The notes under the pieces are model-generated. The model worked only from the letters and a program-made list of their open reading frames with translations, was not told the origin of the DNA and made no database searches. Below are positions 11,401 to 22,574 of a DNA stretch of 64,000 nucleotides, one piece after another (position 1 is the first letter of the stretch; every line of letters starts with the position of its first letter). Origin of the DNA: Aedes albopictus. Lineage: Eukaryota > Arthropoda > Insecta > Diptera > Culicidae. The stretch spans positions 321,622,175 to 321,686,174 of the forward strand of contig NC_085136.1 of NCBI RefSeq assembly GCF_035046485.1, written 5' to 3'. A program made the translations under genes and the position numbers.

Positions 11401-12700
11401 AAAAAGTCGATGCGACAATTAGTGAGGCTGATGCCAGTTACATTTAATTAAACTTTGTATCCTACACAAGTAAAACTAATGTGGATTAGAAATCATGTCA
11501 TCTTCATTTTAGTCATGGAAGATTTTCATGACAGTTCATGTAAATGTATGGCATATGTTAGCTTTCTGAGTCCTGCTACATAAAATTCTTGCTTGAAGCA
11601 CACATGATAGGGGAACATATGCATTCTCGGCCGGTTTGTTCTCTTCGTCAAGGATTTTTTTTTCTAAAAACCGACTGAACTCAAATTTGACCTCAAATCT
11701 TCCCCAACCAAGCTAAATTATACGACCAAGTTTCAGGCAATTTGGCTGTAAACAAACCCCCATGACGAAGAGAAAAAACCTGACGGTAATACGCTACGTC
11801 ACCTTATATAATGAAATTTACTGAACTTTTGAAGAATTCCTCACTATGATCATGCGCACAAAATGCCACAGTAATTTACATGTTTGATGTTAATGTGTAC
11901 AAATTTCAATAAAATATTCAGGCCCTGAAAATGGTCCGAGAGCCGGTCAGAAACGTCAGCGATGATAAGAAACGAATCGAAGCAATTTGTTAGACTGAAA
12001 GTCTAAATTTCCAAAAAGTAATTTTGTAGTGTTTTATAAAGTGAAATCTTTTCACAGAAAGTTGATGACATAACATATAAAGACAGGCTTATTGATGCAC
12101 ATTCAATCACAGAGCTAAGGAAGGTCTGTATTCCATGAAAAGTATGCTATGATAGCATTGATAAAGCTACCACTCTAGAGCAACCAGCAGTCAGCTATTC
12201 CATTACACTAAATTTCCCAAGTGTTCTTGCTTTAGCACAGTACGGGCGAACAAAAAGTTTGCTCAAGTGATGATGGGATCCGGAGTAGTTCAGAACTAAA
12301 AAAATATATATATATCAGCTGCCCTTAGCTTCTGGGGTGAGGTTGGCAGAAATTCTCGCGCTCATAAGTAAAGAATCAGGTACCGTAGAAAGGTGTAGCT
12401 TCAATGATACAAAATATGTAAGTAATTGGATATAACAGTGGGTTCCTCAGTTTTGAGAGAAAGTTACCAAAGTTACTGAAAATCCTTGAATTTTGAATGT
12501 TGATTTGATCTTATGGCAGCTGGTATTAGGTTAGGGTGGCTCATAATTAAACAATCCCGGGCCACCAGCCATTTTTTATACAAAATGGCCAAGTTTGACG
12601 ATGTGATGCTCGGTTTCTAGTAAACCGATTTTGATGAAATTTTGAAAGTCGCAACGAAATGACGTAACTTTTGATTTGTATTTAATTGATTATGTTCTGT
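11400..12700. other. noncoding DNA with a small inverted repeat
   Basis: A perfect 12-bp inverted repeat (TTCTCTTCGTCA at 11639-11650 and its complement at 11763-11774) spans about 135 bp, with T-rich and A-rich shoulders. A fragment starting TTAGGGTGGCTCATAATT at about 12530 looks like the end of a dispersed DNA element. No coding region is recognised. Confidence 0.4.
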
Positions 12701-12711
12701 TCACTACAACT

Positions 12712-13376
12712 TGGCTTGGTGGACTTGTGGCAACCGCTTCCGATTCGTATACAGAAGGTCCTGGGTTCAATCCCTGACCCGTCCCTTTCCTCCTACTTTG
12801 TATCTTTCTATATACTTTCCCTCACCTCTCTACATATATAACTCAAGTATATTCACATGTACATAGCTATCGCTAGAACCGAAACGATTTGGAAAAGTCG
12901 ATTCCCTTCCTGCGGAACTTTCACAGCACAGTGTCTATCTATCAGATAACGCCTAGAAGTTATGCAATCCAGCGAACTGTGCCTCACATCTTCAGAATAA
13001 TAAGCACTCAATTCTATCACCTATGCCTGGCATCCACGCACCAATGTGTGAACCCTCTGCCAACCATATACCACCAACACTCCGACATCCGCATGAATTT
13101 GTGCAGACGCAGAGGTATATTCGGTCTAATGTGGATACAAACAATTGTCAGTCATCACTTCCTTCCCCTTCCCCACATTGACCTGCAACCTGACGTGGCA
13201 GGCGCCATTGTTGCCAAAAAATGAAAGATTACTAACGCTCACACACTGAAGATGCGTACTAGTCCCCGGCAGATATATCTTATTGGTTCCTTGTGTAAGT
13301 GTAGCTGGTCTGGCGATACTGGAATTGGAGTAGCATCTACGGGCGGTCAATCAAGCTCAAGCTCAAGCTCACTGAC
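12712..13376 (+). mobile_element. tRNA-related SINE-like element
   Basis: The head has a tRNA-like 3' half with the B-box-like GGTCCTGGGTTCAATCCC near 12766-12783, followed by CCGTCCCTTTCCTCCTAC, wording I associate with an abundant Aedes SINE. The body ends in a (CAAGCT)n run at 13351-13370, as a microsatellite-type tail would. Small ORFs inside (12889-13224, 13252-13458) are not recognisable proteins. Target duplications were not found. Confidence 0.55.
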
Positions 13377-13679
13377 CTGTTTTCATTTTGGTCACCAAAC
13401 CCAATATAGACCAAACAATTGTCCGATGTGGGTCCAACAGTTGCTCGACATTTGGTAACAAATGAGCCAGCATTTATCCTATAATTTTTCAGTTGGTTGG
13501 AATTTTTTCGGATTTTTCTTGTTTTGTGTCCAGCTAGTCATTTAACCCTTTGGAGACGAAATGTTCACCTGTCTGGATGCAACCTCGCTGTAGAACACGT
13601 TCGTGATGGTCGATTTTCTCGGTTGAGATTTTTTGCTTCAAGGGATTCAGAGGTTCCACACTTTCTCGGGGAAGTTTCA

Positions 13680-13965
13680 GCGGCTACAAGGAGATCTCGG
13701 TAGCGTTCCAAGGGGGTCTTAGGGGGCTCAAGGAGGCCTTCAGGGCGTTCCAGGACATTTCTGAGGGTCTCATGGGCGTTTTATGGTGTTTCAAGGCCAT
13801 TTCAGGGGTATTCCACAGGATTTCAGAGAGGTAATGGATGTCTCACGAGTATTTCAGGAGGTCATGAGCGGTACCTGGATGTCTCAGAGACGTTTCCGGT
13901 CACTCAGGAGGTTTCAGGGGGGTTATAGGGGGTCTCTGGGTTGCCTGATACCTAAACCTCCATAA
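13680..13965 (+). repeat. G-rich degenerate minisatellite, locus 1
   Basis: About 20-nt degenerate units of the form GTTTCAGGGG/GTCTCAGGGGG are repeated. The same unit type fills 29570-30130 and 39040-39390. Open frames here are repeat translation. Confidence 0.7.
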
Positions 13966-14500
13966 CCTAATTGAAACACCCTTAACATCACCGTAATCCC
14001 CTCTGTAATGGCCTTGAAAATCCCTTGAAGCGAAATGACCTTGAACCTCTAAAATAAGGGCATTTTAGAGGTTCAAGGTCCCTAAAATCTCTATAGTTTT
14101 ATAACGATTCAAAATAGAATCAACATTATTTGAAAAAGTTTTCGGTATGGGATCGAAAAAGTTCCAATAATAGTAAATTTTCAAAAACATTTATTTTTCG
14201 GACCACTCTATCATAAAAATGGTCACCCTTATAACGAAATAAAAAAAAATACGGACTTAATTTATTGCAATTAACTCCAAACCTACCAAGTATCATGACA
14301 TTCGAAGTTCCACTACGAAAAACGCAGTCTTACCACTATAATTTGTTGTGTTTTACTAAGAAAATATTGTAAAAATTTAAGCAAACTGAAGCTATTGGAA
14401 GCCTAAACTAGCTGGAAGTTAGTATGGAAAAACTCAACCAAACGTGGGCAGAAATAAAAAAAAAAATATTTCATTTATATCTTTTACTTCAAAGACTGCT
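13966..14500. other. AT-rich noncoding DNA
   Basis: It contains the perfect hairpin at 14037-14080, listed separately, then AT-rich sequence without a recognisable feature. Confidence 0.4.
14037..14080. repeat. perfect 19-bp hairpin
   Basis: GACCTTGAACCTCTAAAAT (14037-14055) is followed by a 6-nt loop AAGGGC and the exact reverse complement (14062-14080). It lies at the edge of the G-rich minisatellite and may be an inverted duplication of one unit. Confidence 0.85.
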
Positions 14501-15235
14501 CCTATAATTTATTAAAAAATATTTTCAGATTTTTTTAAGAAAATTTCATTGGGAATTTCGTCGGGTATTGATTTGGCATTTTTTTCGAAAATTGCTCCGG
14601 CAATCCCTTTTGTATTTTTTTTCGATGTGTACCGGTTCCTTGGAGGATTCCTTCAGCAATTTCTCTGTTCATTGTTTATCCCCGCTGTTTCAGGAAATTA
14701 AGTGACTGCATACAATAAACTGAACTTTTGTAGCTTATTTTTTACGTAAATCACCTCTGAAATTTTTTGGTGGGTTGTGATGGATGTTTCTGTAGGGCAA
14801 AGACCGCGGCCCATACAAATTTAATCATTTTTGTTTGAATGAATGACCACACGGAAAAGGGAGAGGTGTGGGGAACTGGGATTCGTAATGTCCAGAAAAA
14901 TGACCATGTGGTTTATGGACAGCCCTTTGGCCAAAAAGTTGTTCAAAGGGCAGAAGAAATTTTCTCAAGAATTTAAAGAGAAATGCCCGAAGGAATTTCC
15001 AAACAATATGCCAAAACAATTTCAAAAGGAACTGCCTGAAGAATTACTTGGGGAATTTCCAAAGGCATTCTCTAAAAAAACAATGTCTAAGAAATTCTCA
15101 AATTAATTTCCAAAATAATCCCAAAAGGAATTGTCGAAGGAATTTTTCAGTCCATTCCTAAAGGAGTTTTCGAATCAAATCTGAAAGAATTGCCGAAGGA
15201 TTTACAAAGAAATCTTCAAGAAATTTGCCAACGAA
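14500..15235. repeat. decayed GGAATTCC-type satellite with a MITE remnant
   Basis: Degenerate GGAATTTCC/GAAGGAATT periods occur at 14520-14700 and 14950-15235. Between them, GACCATGTGGTTTATGGACAG near 14903-14924 matches one terminus of the MITE at 22204-22371 with one difference, so a decayed copy of that family lies here. Confidence 0.6.
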
Positions 15236-15238
15236 ATG

Positions 15239-15436
15239 GCGGCTTCGTGGCCATGCGGGTAGTGTCTCCAAGCATTTAGTCGTGCTAGGGAGCGTGCTTT
15301 CGATTCTCGCCGCAGCTGTCAGGAAAAGTTTCCAGCTGTGTCACTGGGCGTTGCATGCTAGTCCGTTGTCTAGTGTCGTGCTTCCTTCAAAGATCGAATA
15401 ACTCACTGGAAGCATTGAACGTGTCCGTGTCTTTAA
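15239..15436 (+). mobile_element. tRNA-derived SINE, family C
   Basis: The head GGCTTCGTGGCCATGCGG and an internal B-box-like TTCGATTCTCG resemble a pol III promoter. The body AGCTGTCAGGAAAAGTTT, GGGCGTTGCATGCTAGTCCG and CTTCCTTCAAAGANCGAA is shared with 44871-45080 and 46681-47320, and the copy ends in GTCTTTAA. This copy has more changes in the tRNA part than the others. Confidence 0.8.
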
Positions 15437-15829
15437 ATCGTTGAAGAATTTTTTGAGTAATAAACAAATAAATTTTCAAAAGATTTGCCTGAGGAATTTT
15501 CAAACAAAAATGCTGATAATATTCCTTTATAAATGTTCGGAGCAAGTTCCAAACAAATTTACCAAGCCTAACAGCTGCAGAAATTTCTTCAATCATCAGA
15601 GTTTAGTGGGGCAAGAGTTTCTTTTTCAGTTTCCGAGCTCAATTCAAATTATTTTTTCCGGGTTTCAAGGTTGTGCGAAACCTTTAAGAATGAGAGTTTT
15701 GCAAAAGTTATGAAAATTGATTATTATTTCAAAAAGCTATGAATGAATATTGGATTTTGATAAAAAAAATGAAATTTGCGATGGTTACCTCAGAAATTAT
15801 TCAAGGAACTAACATAAAAAACCATTCCA

Positions 15830-16980
15830 AGATTCCTTCCATGGATTGCTTCACGATTTCCTGAAGAATTTCCTTCGGATTTTTTTCAGAAGATTTCCGG
15901 AAATTCTCTAGAAATTATTTTGGAAAAACTTCCAAGAGTTTTTCTAAAAAAAATCCTCCACTGTTTTTTTTTTAAATTCGTAAGAAAATAATTTCATTGA
16001 ATTCTGTATGGATTCTTTTAGAAATGCTTTAAGCAATTCTTCAATAATAAATCTGCCATGGATTTCTTCCAAAATTATTTAATAGATTCCAACAGAAATT
16101 GCTTCATGAATTTGGTCTTAAAATCAACCAAGCCTTCATTTTGTCATCAATTTTACCATGATTTTTTTTTTAGAAATTTATCCAGGGCTACCTTCCCTCT
16201 TGAGTTTCACCAAAAAAAAATCTCTAAGAATTCTTTTAGATAGATTTTTGTAGGTATTCAATGAAACCCGACCTGGTATTACTTTGGATGTTCTTCCAGA
16301 AGTTCGTTAACAATTCGGAAATTTCTCCAGGAGTTCCTACAGAATTTTCTATAGGGATTCTTAAGGGAATTCTATCGAACATTCTTTCATTAATTCTTCT
16401 AATGGTTTTCTTCCAAAAAAAAAAAAATCACAGATTGCTTCAACTATTCTTTCAGGTATTTCATCATGAAGTCCATCAGAGATTTGTTCAAGAATTTCTC
16501 TAGGGGTTCCGTTGAAAATTCCCGCATAAATGATTCCAGGAATGTCTTCAGGGATTCATCCACAAAATCATGCAAGTGTTCCTTCAGAAATTCTTCCATT
16601 ATTATTTTCAGTGATTCAGGCTAGATTTTTTTTTCAGAGATTCCCACAGGAGTTCAAACGAAGATTCCTTCAGGATTTCGTCCATATATTTCCCCAGAAA
16701 TTAAACCGGCAATATTCTCTAAGGATCACTTCAATAGTTTTACCTCGGATTATTTTAGATTTTTTTTTCATAAATATTTTTTCGAATTTCTACGAAAATT
16801 CCTTTCCAAATATTTCAAGAGTTTGTTTTTCAAGGGATCTTTGTTCTTGATTATTAATGCGTTTCTTCAGGTATTCCAACAGGAAATTTTCAGGGTTTTG
16901 TCATTAAAATTTTCCAGATTTTTTTTTACCAAAACTACCAAGAATATTATTATAGATTTTCTCCAGTAATTTACATAATA
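15830..16980. repeat. decayed GGAATTCC-type satellite
   Basis: T-rich degenerate periods of GAATTCTTCCA/GGATTTCTTC occur with frequent poly-T runs. Frames at 16058-16850 translate to ILSGIxFF-type repeats and are not genes. Confidence 0.65.
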
Positions 16981-17099
16981 TATTTTTTTTAACCTTTCAG
17001 TACTCGCGCCAAGTTTTGTAACGCGAACAGTCGCGCGTTGTACTTTGTACAACACCCATACATTCTGAAATATCTAAGGATCCTGATTGTTTAGAGGAG

Positions 17100-18260
17100 G
17101 ACTGTCTTTGGCAAAGTTGTTGTAAATTTCATGGGCTACTTGATGCTGACAAAGTTGATTCGTAATACGTCCACTAGGCGGCGCTAGTGAGCAATATCAT
17201 ATTATATCTTATATCTCAGGATCCTGATGTCTTAGAAAAATGGTGTCTTCGGCAAAGTTGTTTGGTAAGTCAACGGCTTACAGATTATTGGCCGTTTAAT
17301 TGGAAATTCCATCACTAGGCGGCGCTAAAGAGCAAACAAACTTTATATCCTATGTATCTCGGGATCCTGATTACTTAGAAAGATGGTGTCTTTGACAAAG
17401 TTGTTTGGTAGGTCAAGGACTCACGGATGATTCGCAGTTAATGTTGAAATTTCATCACTTGGCGGCGCTAGTGAGCACGTAAATATTATATATTATGTAT
17501 CTCTGGACCCTTATTACTTACAAAGATAGTGTCTTCGGCAAAGATGTTTGGTATATCAAGGGCTTATAGATGACTGACAGTTTGATTTCAAATGCCACCA
17601 CTAGGAGGCTCTAGTGAGCATGTAAATTTTTAATCTCATGTAGCTCAGGATCCCGATTGAAAAGGCACTTGACACCGTCTTCAGCCAGAGGCTGTACAGA
17701 CTGAACAGAACTTAACACTAGACCATGGACACGACATACATTACATGCTCCAGTGGATAGCATGGTGCGGTTACACGCTTGGTAACGCTAACCGAACGGC
17801 CACGAAGCTCCACTTTACTCAGAAAGATGGTGTCATCGGCAAAGTTGTTTGGTAGATCAAAGATCAAATGGAGGAAAAGTTACCTCTCGTGCCGACCTTC
17901 TGAAAGATCGAAAACTTACAGATAGTTGTCCGTTTGAATCGTAATTTCACCACTAGATGACGCTAGTGAACATAAAAAATGTATATGCAATAGTTTTCAG
18001 GATCCTGGTTATTAGAAGAGAGATGGTAGTTTCGGTAAAGTTGTCAAATAAATTAAGTGCATTTGGTTGATGGGTCGTTGAAATCTATATTTCGCCAGTA
18101 AGTGGTTATAATGAGTATGTAAATTTTATATCTTATATATCTCCGAGTCTGATTACCTGGGAAGTTGATATCCTTGGCAAGGTTGGTTGGTAAATCAAAG
18201 GGCTTTCAGTTGATTGACCATTTGATTCGTGCTTCTGCCACCAGAAGACGCTAGTTGTAA
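17100..18260 (+). repeat. ~142-bp tandem satellite, left array
   Basis: Successive copies of CTAGGCGGCGCTAGTGAGCA start near 17175, 17316, 17460 and 17602, giving a period of 141-144 bp. Each unit carries CTCAGGATCCTGATTACTTAG, split here by small changes, and GTCTTCGGCAAAGTTGTTTGG. Units continue after the inserted SINE to about 18260 with more divergence. The unit is not coding. Confidence 0.85.
17659..17816 (-). mobile_element. tRNA-derived SINE, family D, nested in the satellite array
   Basis: On the minus strand it reads GGAGCTTCGTGGCCGTTCGG, GTTCAGTCTGTACAGCCTC and GAAGACGGTGTCAAG, matching the copy at 49660-49852. The satellite unit stops at GATCCCGATT and resumes at ACTCAGAAAGATGG on the other side, so the SINE entered an existing array. 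Confidence 0.75.
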
Positions 18261-18461
18261 ATTGGCAAAAGCATGAACGTGTTATTCATCTAGAAAAAAA
18301 TCAACGAGCTGCAAATTTTTATACTTCCGAAAGTTTTCAAAATTTGAAAATTACACAACTAGTTGATTATAATTTGTTTAAATTTGCACTTGATTGATTA
18401 ATTTTACATGAAGTTAAAACGCTTAGTAAAATATTCAATATCTGGCCGTCGTATTTCAATA

Positions 18462-19509
18462 GGGGGGTGGGGGTAAGACGGACATGTTTAGTAAACACTC
18501 TATTTTGACAGTGTAAACAATGCGATAATTAAAATTTTATCCTAATACTATATACTTCAACTAAGGTACTTTACAGTCTGCAAGCCGATTTTGCAATAAA
18601 ATTTGATTTTCCATGACTTTTGAGATGATTAAAAAGTGATCTCCAAATGTATGTTTTTCAACAGTGTGGGTAAGACGGACCGGTAGGGTGGGTAAGATGG
18701 ACACGTTTGGAAATTCAGCTAATACACCTCTAATTGTGTTAAATGATGTTTGTGGCCGTTTGTATTCGGTAGATCAATCATAGTAGAATCTAAATTTGGC
18801 CTGAAATCTCTTAGCGAAACGTGTTTCTGCAAATTAAAATCTATTTTGTAAATTGGAAACCTCCATAGACTGATAAACGCCTAACAGTATGCAATGCTCT
18901 GGTAATTTTACAAAGTTCAAACTGTTCCAACAACAAAAATTCTAATAAAATGATTTTTTGAATAAAAAATCAATATGAAATGCTTTATACGGCTTCCACA
19001 ATCATTTTTGTACTCCATAGATTTCAATCTGTGAACAATGTGTGGGTCTTAATGTATTTCTTACGGCACTATCAAAGTAATCCCAACACTGTCCGTCTTA
19101 CCCACCCTCAAGGCGGACCGTCTTACCCCCACACAACGCAAAATATTCATTCCACCACCGTTATTTATAATCCATGAAATTTACCTGAATGTCTTTGTGT
19201 AAAGGATGGAACAGTTTAAAACTACTGGGAAACTCAAAATAAAATGCAAAAACTTAGCAATTTAATGTAAAAAAGCTTATTTATTGCCGCCTCAAAATTA
19301 GATCCCAGTACAAAAGCGTGTAGCCTGGTAAATGATTGATTATTTTTTGCACTTTTGACATATGTATTCTCCCATGGAGTGGTTCAATAATCATCAACTA
19401 ATAAGAAGATAGAGTTAATCGTGAAAGAAAGTCAAATTTCAGTTCTTAAGTGCCAGAACTAGTCGGTGGTCCGTCTTACCCACCCGGTCCGTCTTACCCC
19501 CACCCCCCC
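18462..19509. mobile_element. TA-flanked MITE with GTAAGACGGAC motifs, ~1.05 kb
   Basis: The left end GGGGGGTGGGGGTAAGACGG and the complementary right end near 19486-19509 form long terminal inverted repeats, flanked by TA at 18460-18461 and 19510-19511. GTAAGACGGAC recurs below the ends, at about 18668 on the plus strand and about 19087 and 19118 as its complement, giving subterminal repeats as transposase-binding sites often appear. It sits between the opposed satellite arrays and splits the AT-rich centre of the larger element. No transposase frame is present. Confidence 0.8.
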
Positions 19510-19529
19510 TATACTCTATCTTAAGGTTG

Positions 19530-20045
19530 TCAATGTCACGGGATAAGTACATCCATCCTTTAACCATCAAACAACAATGTCGAAGACATCATCTTTCTAA
19601 GTAATCAGGATCTTGAGATATATGAGGTATAAAATGGGAATGCTCACTAGTGCCACCTGGATGTGAAATTGCACTTCATATTTGTCTTCATCAGTTAGTG
19701 TTTGATCTACTAAACAACTTTGCAGAAGACATCATCTTTCTAAGTAATCAGGGTCCTGAGATGTATGAGTTATAAAATTTCAATGTCCACTAGCGCCACC
19801 TAGATGTGGAGTTTCAAACCAAACGGCTCTCCATCAGTTAGTGTTTAACCAACCAAACAACTTTGCCGAAGACACCATCTTTCTAAGTACTCAGGATCCT
19901 GAGTTATATGGGATATAAAAATTACATGCTCACTAGCGCCGCCTATCGGTTGAAATCTGAATTTCTCAGATCACCTCGCGAAGGCCCTTGATATCCCAAG
20001 TAACTTTGCCGAAGACACCATATTTCTAGATCATTTAGATTTTGA
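19530..20045 (-). repeat. ~147-bp tandem satellite, right (inverted) array
   Basis: About three and a half units are the reverse complement of the left array, with CAACTTTGCCGAAGACACCA, TTTCTAAGTAATCAGG and CACTAGCGCCACCT recurring at about 145-150 bp. Together with the left array this forms a large imperfect inverted repeat. Confidence 0.85.
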
Positions 20046-20299
20046 AATACACTAATTCACATTCAACTGTCTATCTTATCTTAACAATAGTAGGTTCTTC
20101 ATATTGCGATTTTCAATTTTCCGCATTATAAGGAGTTATACTGTTTTCAAAAAAAGGACTTATAATATTCCAAACAGGATTCCTGTAGAATACATTTGAG
20201 GTTGACATCGATAGAAAAGATGGTTTCAAAGTAATAGTCGATAATTCTCATGTGTTGTACAAAGTACAACAGCGCGATTAACGGAAGGTTAAATCCAAC

Positions 20300-21130
20300 A
20301 AAAGTTTCCCGGCAAGTCTCTCCAGGTATTTCTTCAGAAAGTTCTTGAGATATTCCTCCTCAAATTAGTTCAACTATTTCTTCCAGAAATGTTCAGATAT
20401 TTCTCCAGAGATTCATTCAAAAGCAACTCCTAAGATTTCTACAAAACCTCTACTGAAGATTTCTTCAGAAGTTTCTTCAGGGCTTCTATCACAAATGCTT
20501 GTTGTGATTCCTTCTGAAATTCATTCGCGGTTATAGTTTTATCACCAGATACTTCTTCAAAATTTTGGGTTCTTCCTCAGGAATCAAATCGAGGGATTTT
20601 CTCAAAAAATCTTCCATGGAGTTTCTCATAAATTCTTCTAAAATTTTAATTACAAATTTTACAAGGAGTTCTCTAAAAATTTGGAAATATCATGGTTTCT
20701 CAACGAATTCTTGGAGAAATTCCTTCAGTGAGTTCTGCAGAAACTTCTTCAAGGATTTTTTCGAAAAATGCCCCTGCGATGTCAGCAGAAACTTCTTCAT
20801 GGATGTCTCTAGAGATCCCTGTGAAATTTGTTCAAATATCCCTTCAGGGATTTTTCAGAAGGAATTTCTGGGGAAACCCGTGAATCAGAGTCAAGATGAA
20901 TCTTTTGAGAAACTCCTGAAGAGGCTCTAAAGAAGGGATAGTGGAAGAAATGCTTAGTGACATTCTTGCTAATACTATTCTATGAAATGCTGCGACAGTT
21001 TTCTTTCTGTAAACTTTTCGAAAAAATAATCCTGAACTAATCCCCAAAAGAATATCTGGTCCCTGGAGGTAATCGTAGAGAATTTTCTAGAAATAATAAG
21101 AAGGATTCTTGCTGAACTCATAAACTCATT
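20300..21130. repeat. decayed GGAATTCC-type satellite
   Basis: Degenerate TTCTTCAGAAATTTCTTCAGG periods continue through here. Frames at 20565-20930 and 20692-21047 are repeat translation. Confidence 0.6.
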
Positions 21131-21885
21131 CTGCAAGAATGTGCCGAGAAAAAAAAGTGAAAAAAGTGCATTGAGGGTATTTCCCGGAAAAAATATTAAT
21201 TAGGCACTATACTGACATCATTTTGTTATTGGCGTACCACACAGCAAAATAATATGAAAATTAAACAGCACGTAAATTTAAGATCAACTGAAAATTTCGG
21301 CAAAAATTGTAAATCATTAGCATTTAACGTCAGCCGAGCAGTCCGCTGCTAGTCAGACGGCTTGTTTTCAGATTTTAAGCATATTCGCTTGAAATTTACA
21401 CGCATCTGCTATAAATCATGCCATCCACTCTCCGTCAGCAGCTAATCGAGCGGCTGCTCGCAGCTGTGACGGTTTTCCCCGTTGTCTCTCTCAGTACTCT
21501 CTGCAGCAGCCGAAGCAGGTCGGCAGTTCGTGCGTTATGGTAGAAGCAGTTTAACTATGAGTGACTGCTATTCAACAAGCTGAGATAGGTGAGCGTACTC
21601 GGGCGTGCTATTCACATCCCAAGTATCTGAGTTCGATTCTCGCTCGTAGCTCAATTTTACTTTATATTTTCTAACAAATATCTGCAATGTAATTTTAAAA
21701 TCGCACACTGGGTCTTTTTGTTACATTCGATTCGTCATAATTTTACTGGTTATTTTAACTGTGCAGTAGGGGTGCTAACATTGGAATACCGTAAGGAAAC
21801 AAGCCCTGATTTTAGCATGACAGCACTGCTCAGGATACTATAGATCGTAGAGCGTAGAGCGCCGATAGAGCGACTGAAGCAACCG
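21131..21885. other. low-copy DNA with one tRNA-like fragment
   Basis: Near 21590-21665 the words GGTGAGCGTACTCGGGCGTG and GAGTTCGATTCTCGCTC resemble degenerate pol III A and B boxes and may be a SINE head. The rest shows no gene. Confidence 0.35.
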
Positions 21886-21889
21886 GATG

Positions 21890-22430
21890 TCACGAGGGTG
21901 TGCTCGATTCAAACCTACTTGAACACTGCTGGGGTACAGTATAAGCAGTCAACATCAACTCGAGAACACCATCGGGTACGTGGAACAGAGTCAATGGAAC
22001 AACGATTGGCTCGCCAAGGAGTGCAAAGCGGTTTTGGAGAAGAAGACGCAGCGCAGTCGGCAATGCTGCAGCATGGGACCTGACATATTACGGAGCGATA
22101 CAAACAGGAACGGAAGCAGCACACCTGCCTCTTTCGCAGGCAGGCAATAAAGTAGCTGGTATCGCAGCGGAACTCATCAAGATAGACCCGGAAAAGTTGC
22201 TCAGGGGCTGTCCATAAACCACGTGGTCATTTTTTTGGGACTTCTCATCCCCCCCCCCCCCCCCGCGTGGTCATTAGTCCATACAAATTTTTTTTTTCTT
22301 CCATACAAAATGATCTTTGGCCGAACAAACCCCCCCCCCCCCTAGGGACCACGTGGTTTATGGACAGCCCCACACCTGTTTACGCTTGATAAAAGTCGAG
22401 AACTGGGAAACAGTAGACGTGACTCATAAG
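21890..22430 (+). pseudogene. RTE-type non-LTR retrotransposon relic (endonuclease-RT linker)
   Basis: Translated pieces NDWLAKECKAVLEKKTQRS, then GIAAELIKIDPEKLL and, beyond the MITE, HTCLRLIKVENWETV match in order the region between endonuclease and reverse transcriptase of RTE-clade elements (family consensus WFDEECxxAxExKNAA ... DGIAAELxKxGxExL ... LHxLIxxIWxxE, recalled from general knowledge). Frames change between pieces, part of the linker is missing, and a 168-bp MITE interrupts it at 22204-22371. It is non-functional. Confidence 0.65.
22204..22371. mobile_element. 168-bp MITE with perfect 25-bp terminal inverted repeats
   Basis: The ends start GGGGCTGTCCATAAACCACG and close with the exact complement (22204-22228 and 22347-22371). 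The interior is made of poly-C and poly-T runs with a second internal pair of GCGTGGTCAT-like words. It lies within the RTE relic. A target duplication is not obvious. A decayed relative is at 14866-14930. Confidence 0.85.
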
Positions 22431-22431
22431 A

Positions 22432-22574
22432 ATATTGCATGAAGGTATTGCATTAAAGGGATTGCACAGCCCTGCCCAGAATATCAAAAAGCTGCTTAGA
22501 TATGGGAAAGTCTTAGAAATTAATAAAAAAGTTTGATGTCAATAATCAAAGCTTTATCTTTTCACGGTACTCAC
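22432..22574. other. short noncoding stretch
   Basis: No feature is seen beyond the splice-donor-like CATATCCCGATAGG/ATGGTGAGTACC on the minus strand at its right edge. Confidence 0.3.

Larger units (their letters stand above)
16993..20288. mobile_element. 3.3 kb TTAA-flanked piggyBac-style element carrying opposed satellite arrays
   Basis: TTAA lies just outside each end (16989-16992 and 20289-20292). The terminal 17 bases (CCTTTCAGTACTCGCGC, and CCTTCCGTTAATCGCGC on the other strand) match at about 13 positions, and both ends then share GTTGTACTTTGTACAAC a little further in. TTAA duplication with CC-starting termini is the hallmark of piggyBac-type elements. Inside are a tandem array on the left, an inverted array on the right, a nested MITE (18462-19509) and a nested SINE (17659-17816). 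No transposase frame is seen, so mobility would need help in trans. The alternative is that the two ends belong to separate solo elements. Confidence 0.7.

Noticed and set aside
18275..18450. Possible reverse transcriptase remnant in the plus strand
   Set aside because: A short piece around KNQRAANFYTSESFQ vaguely recalls a non-LTR RT end, but no diagnostic motif is present and the stretch is short.
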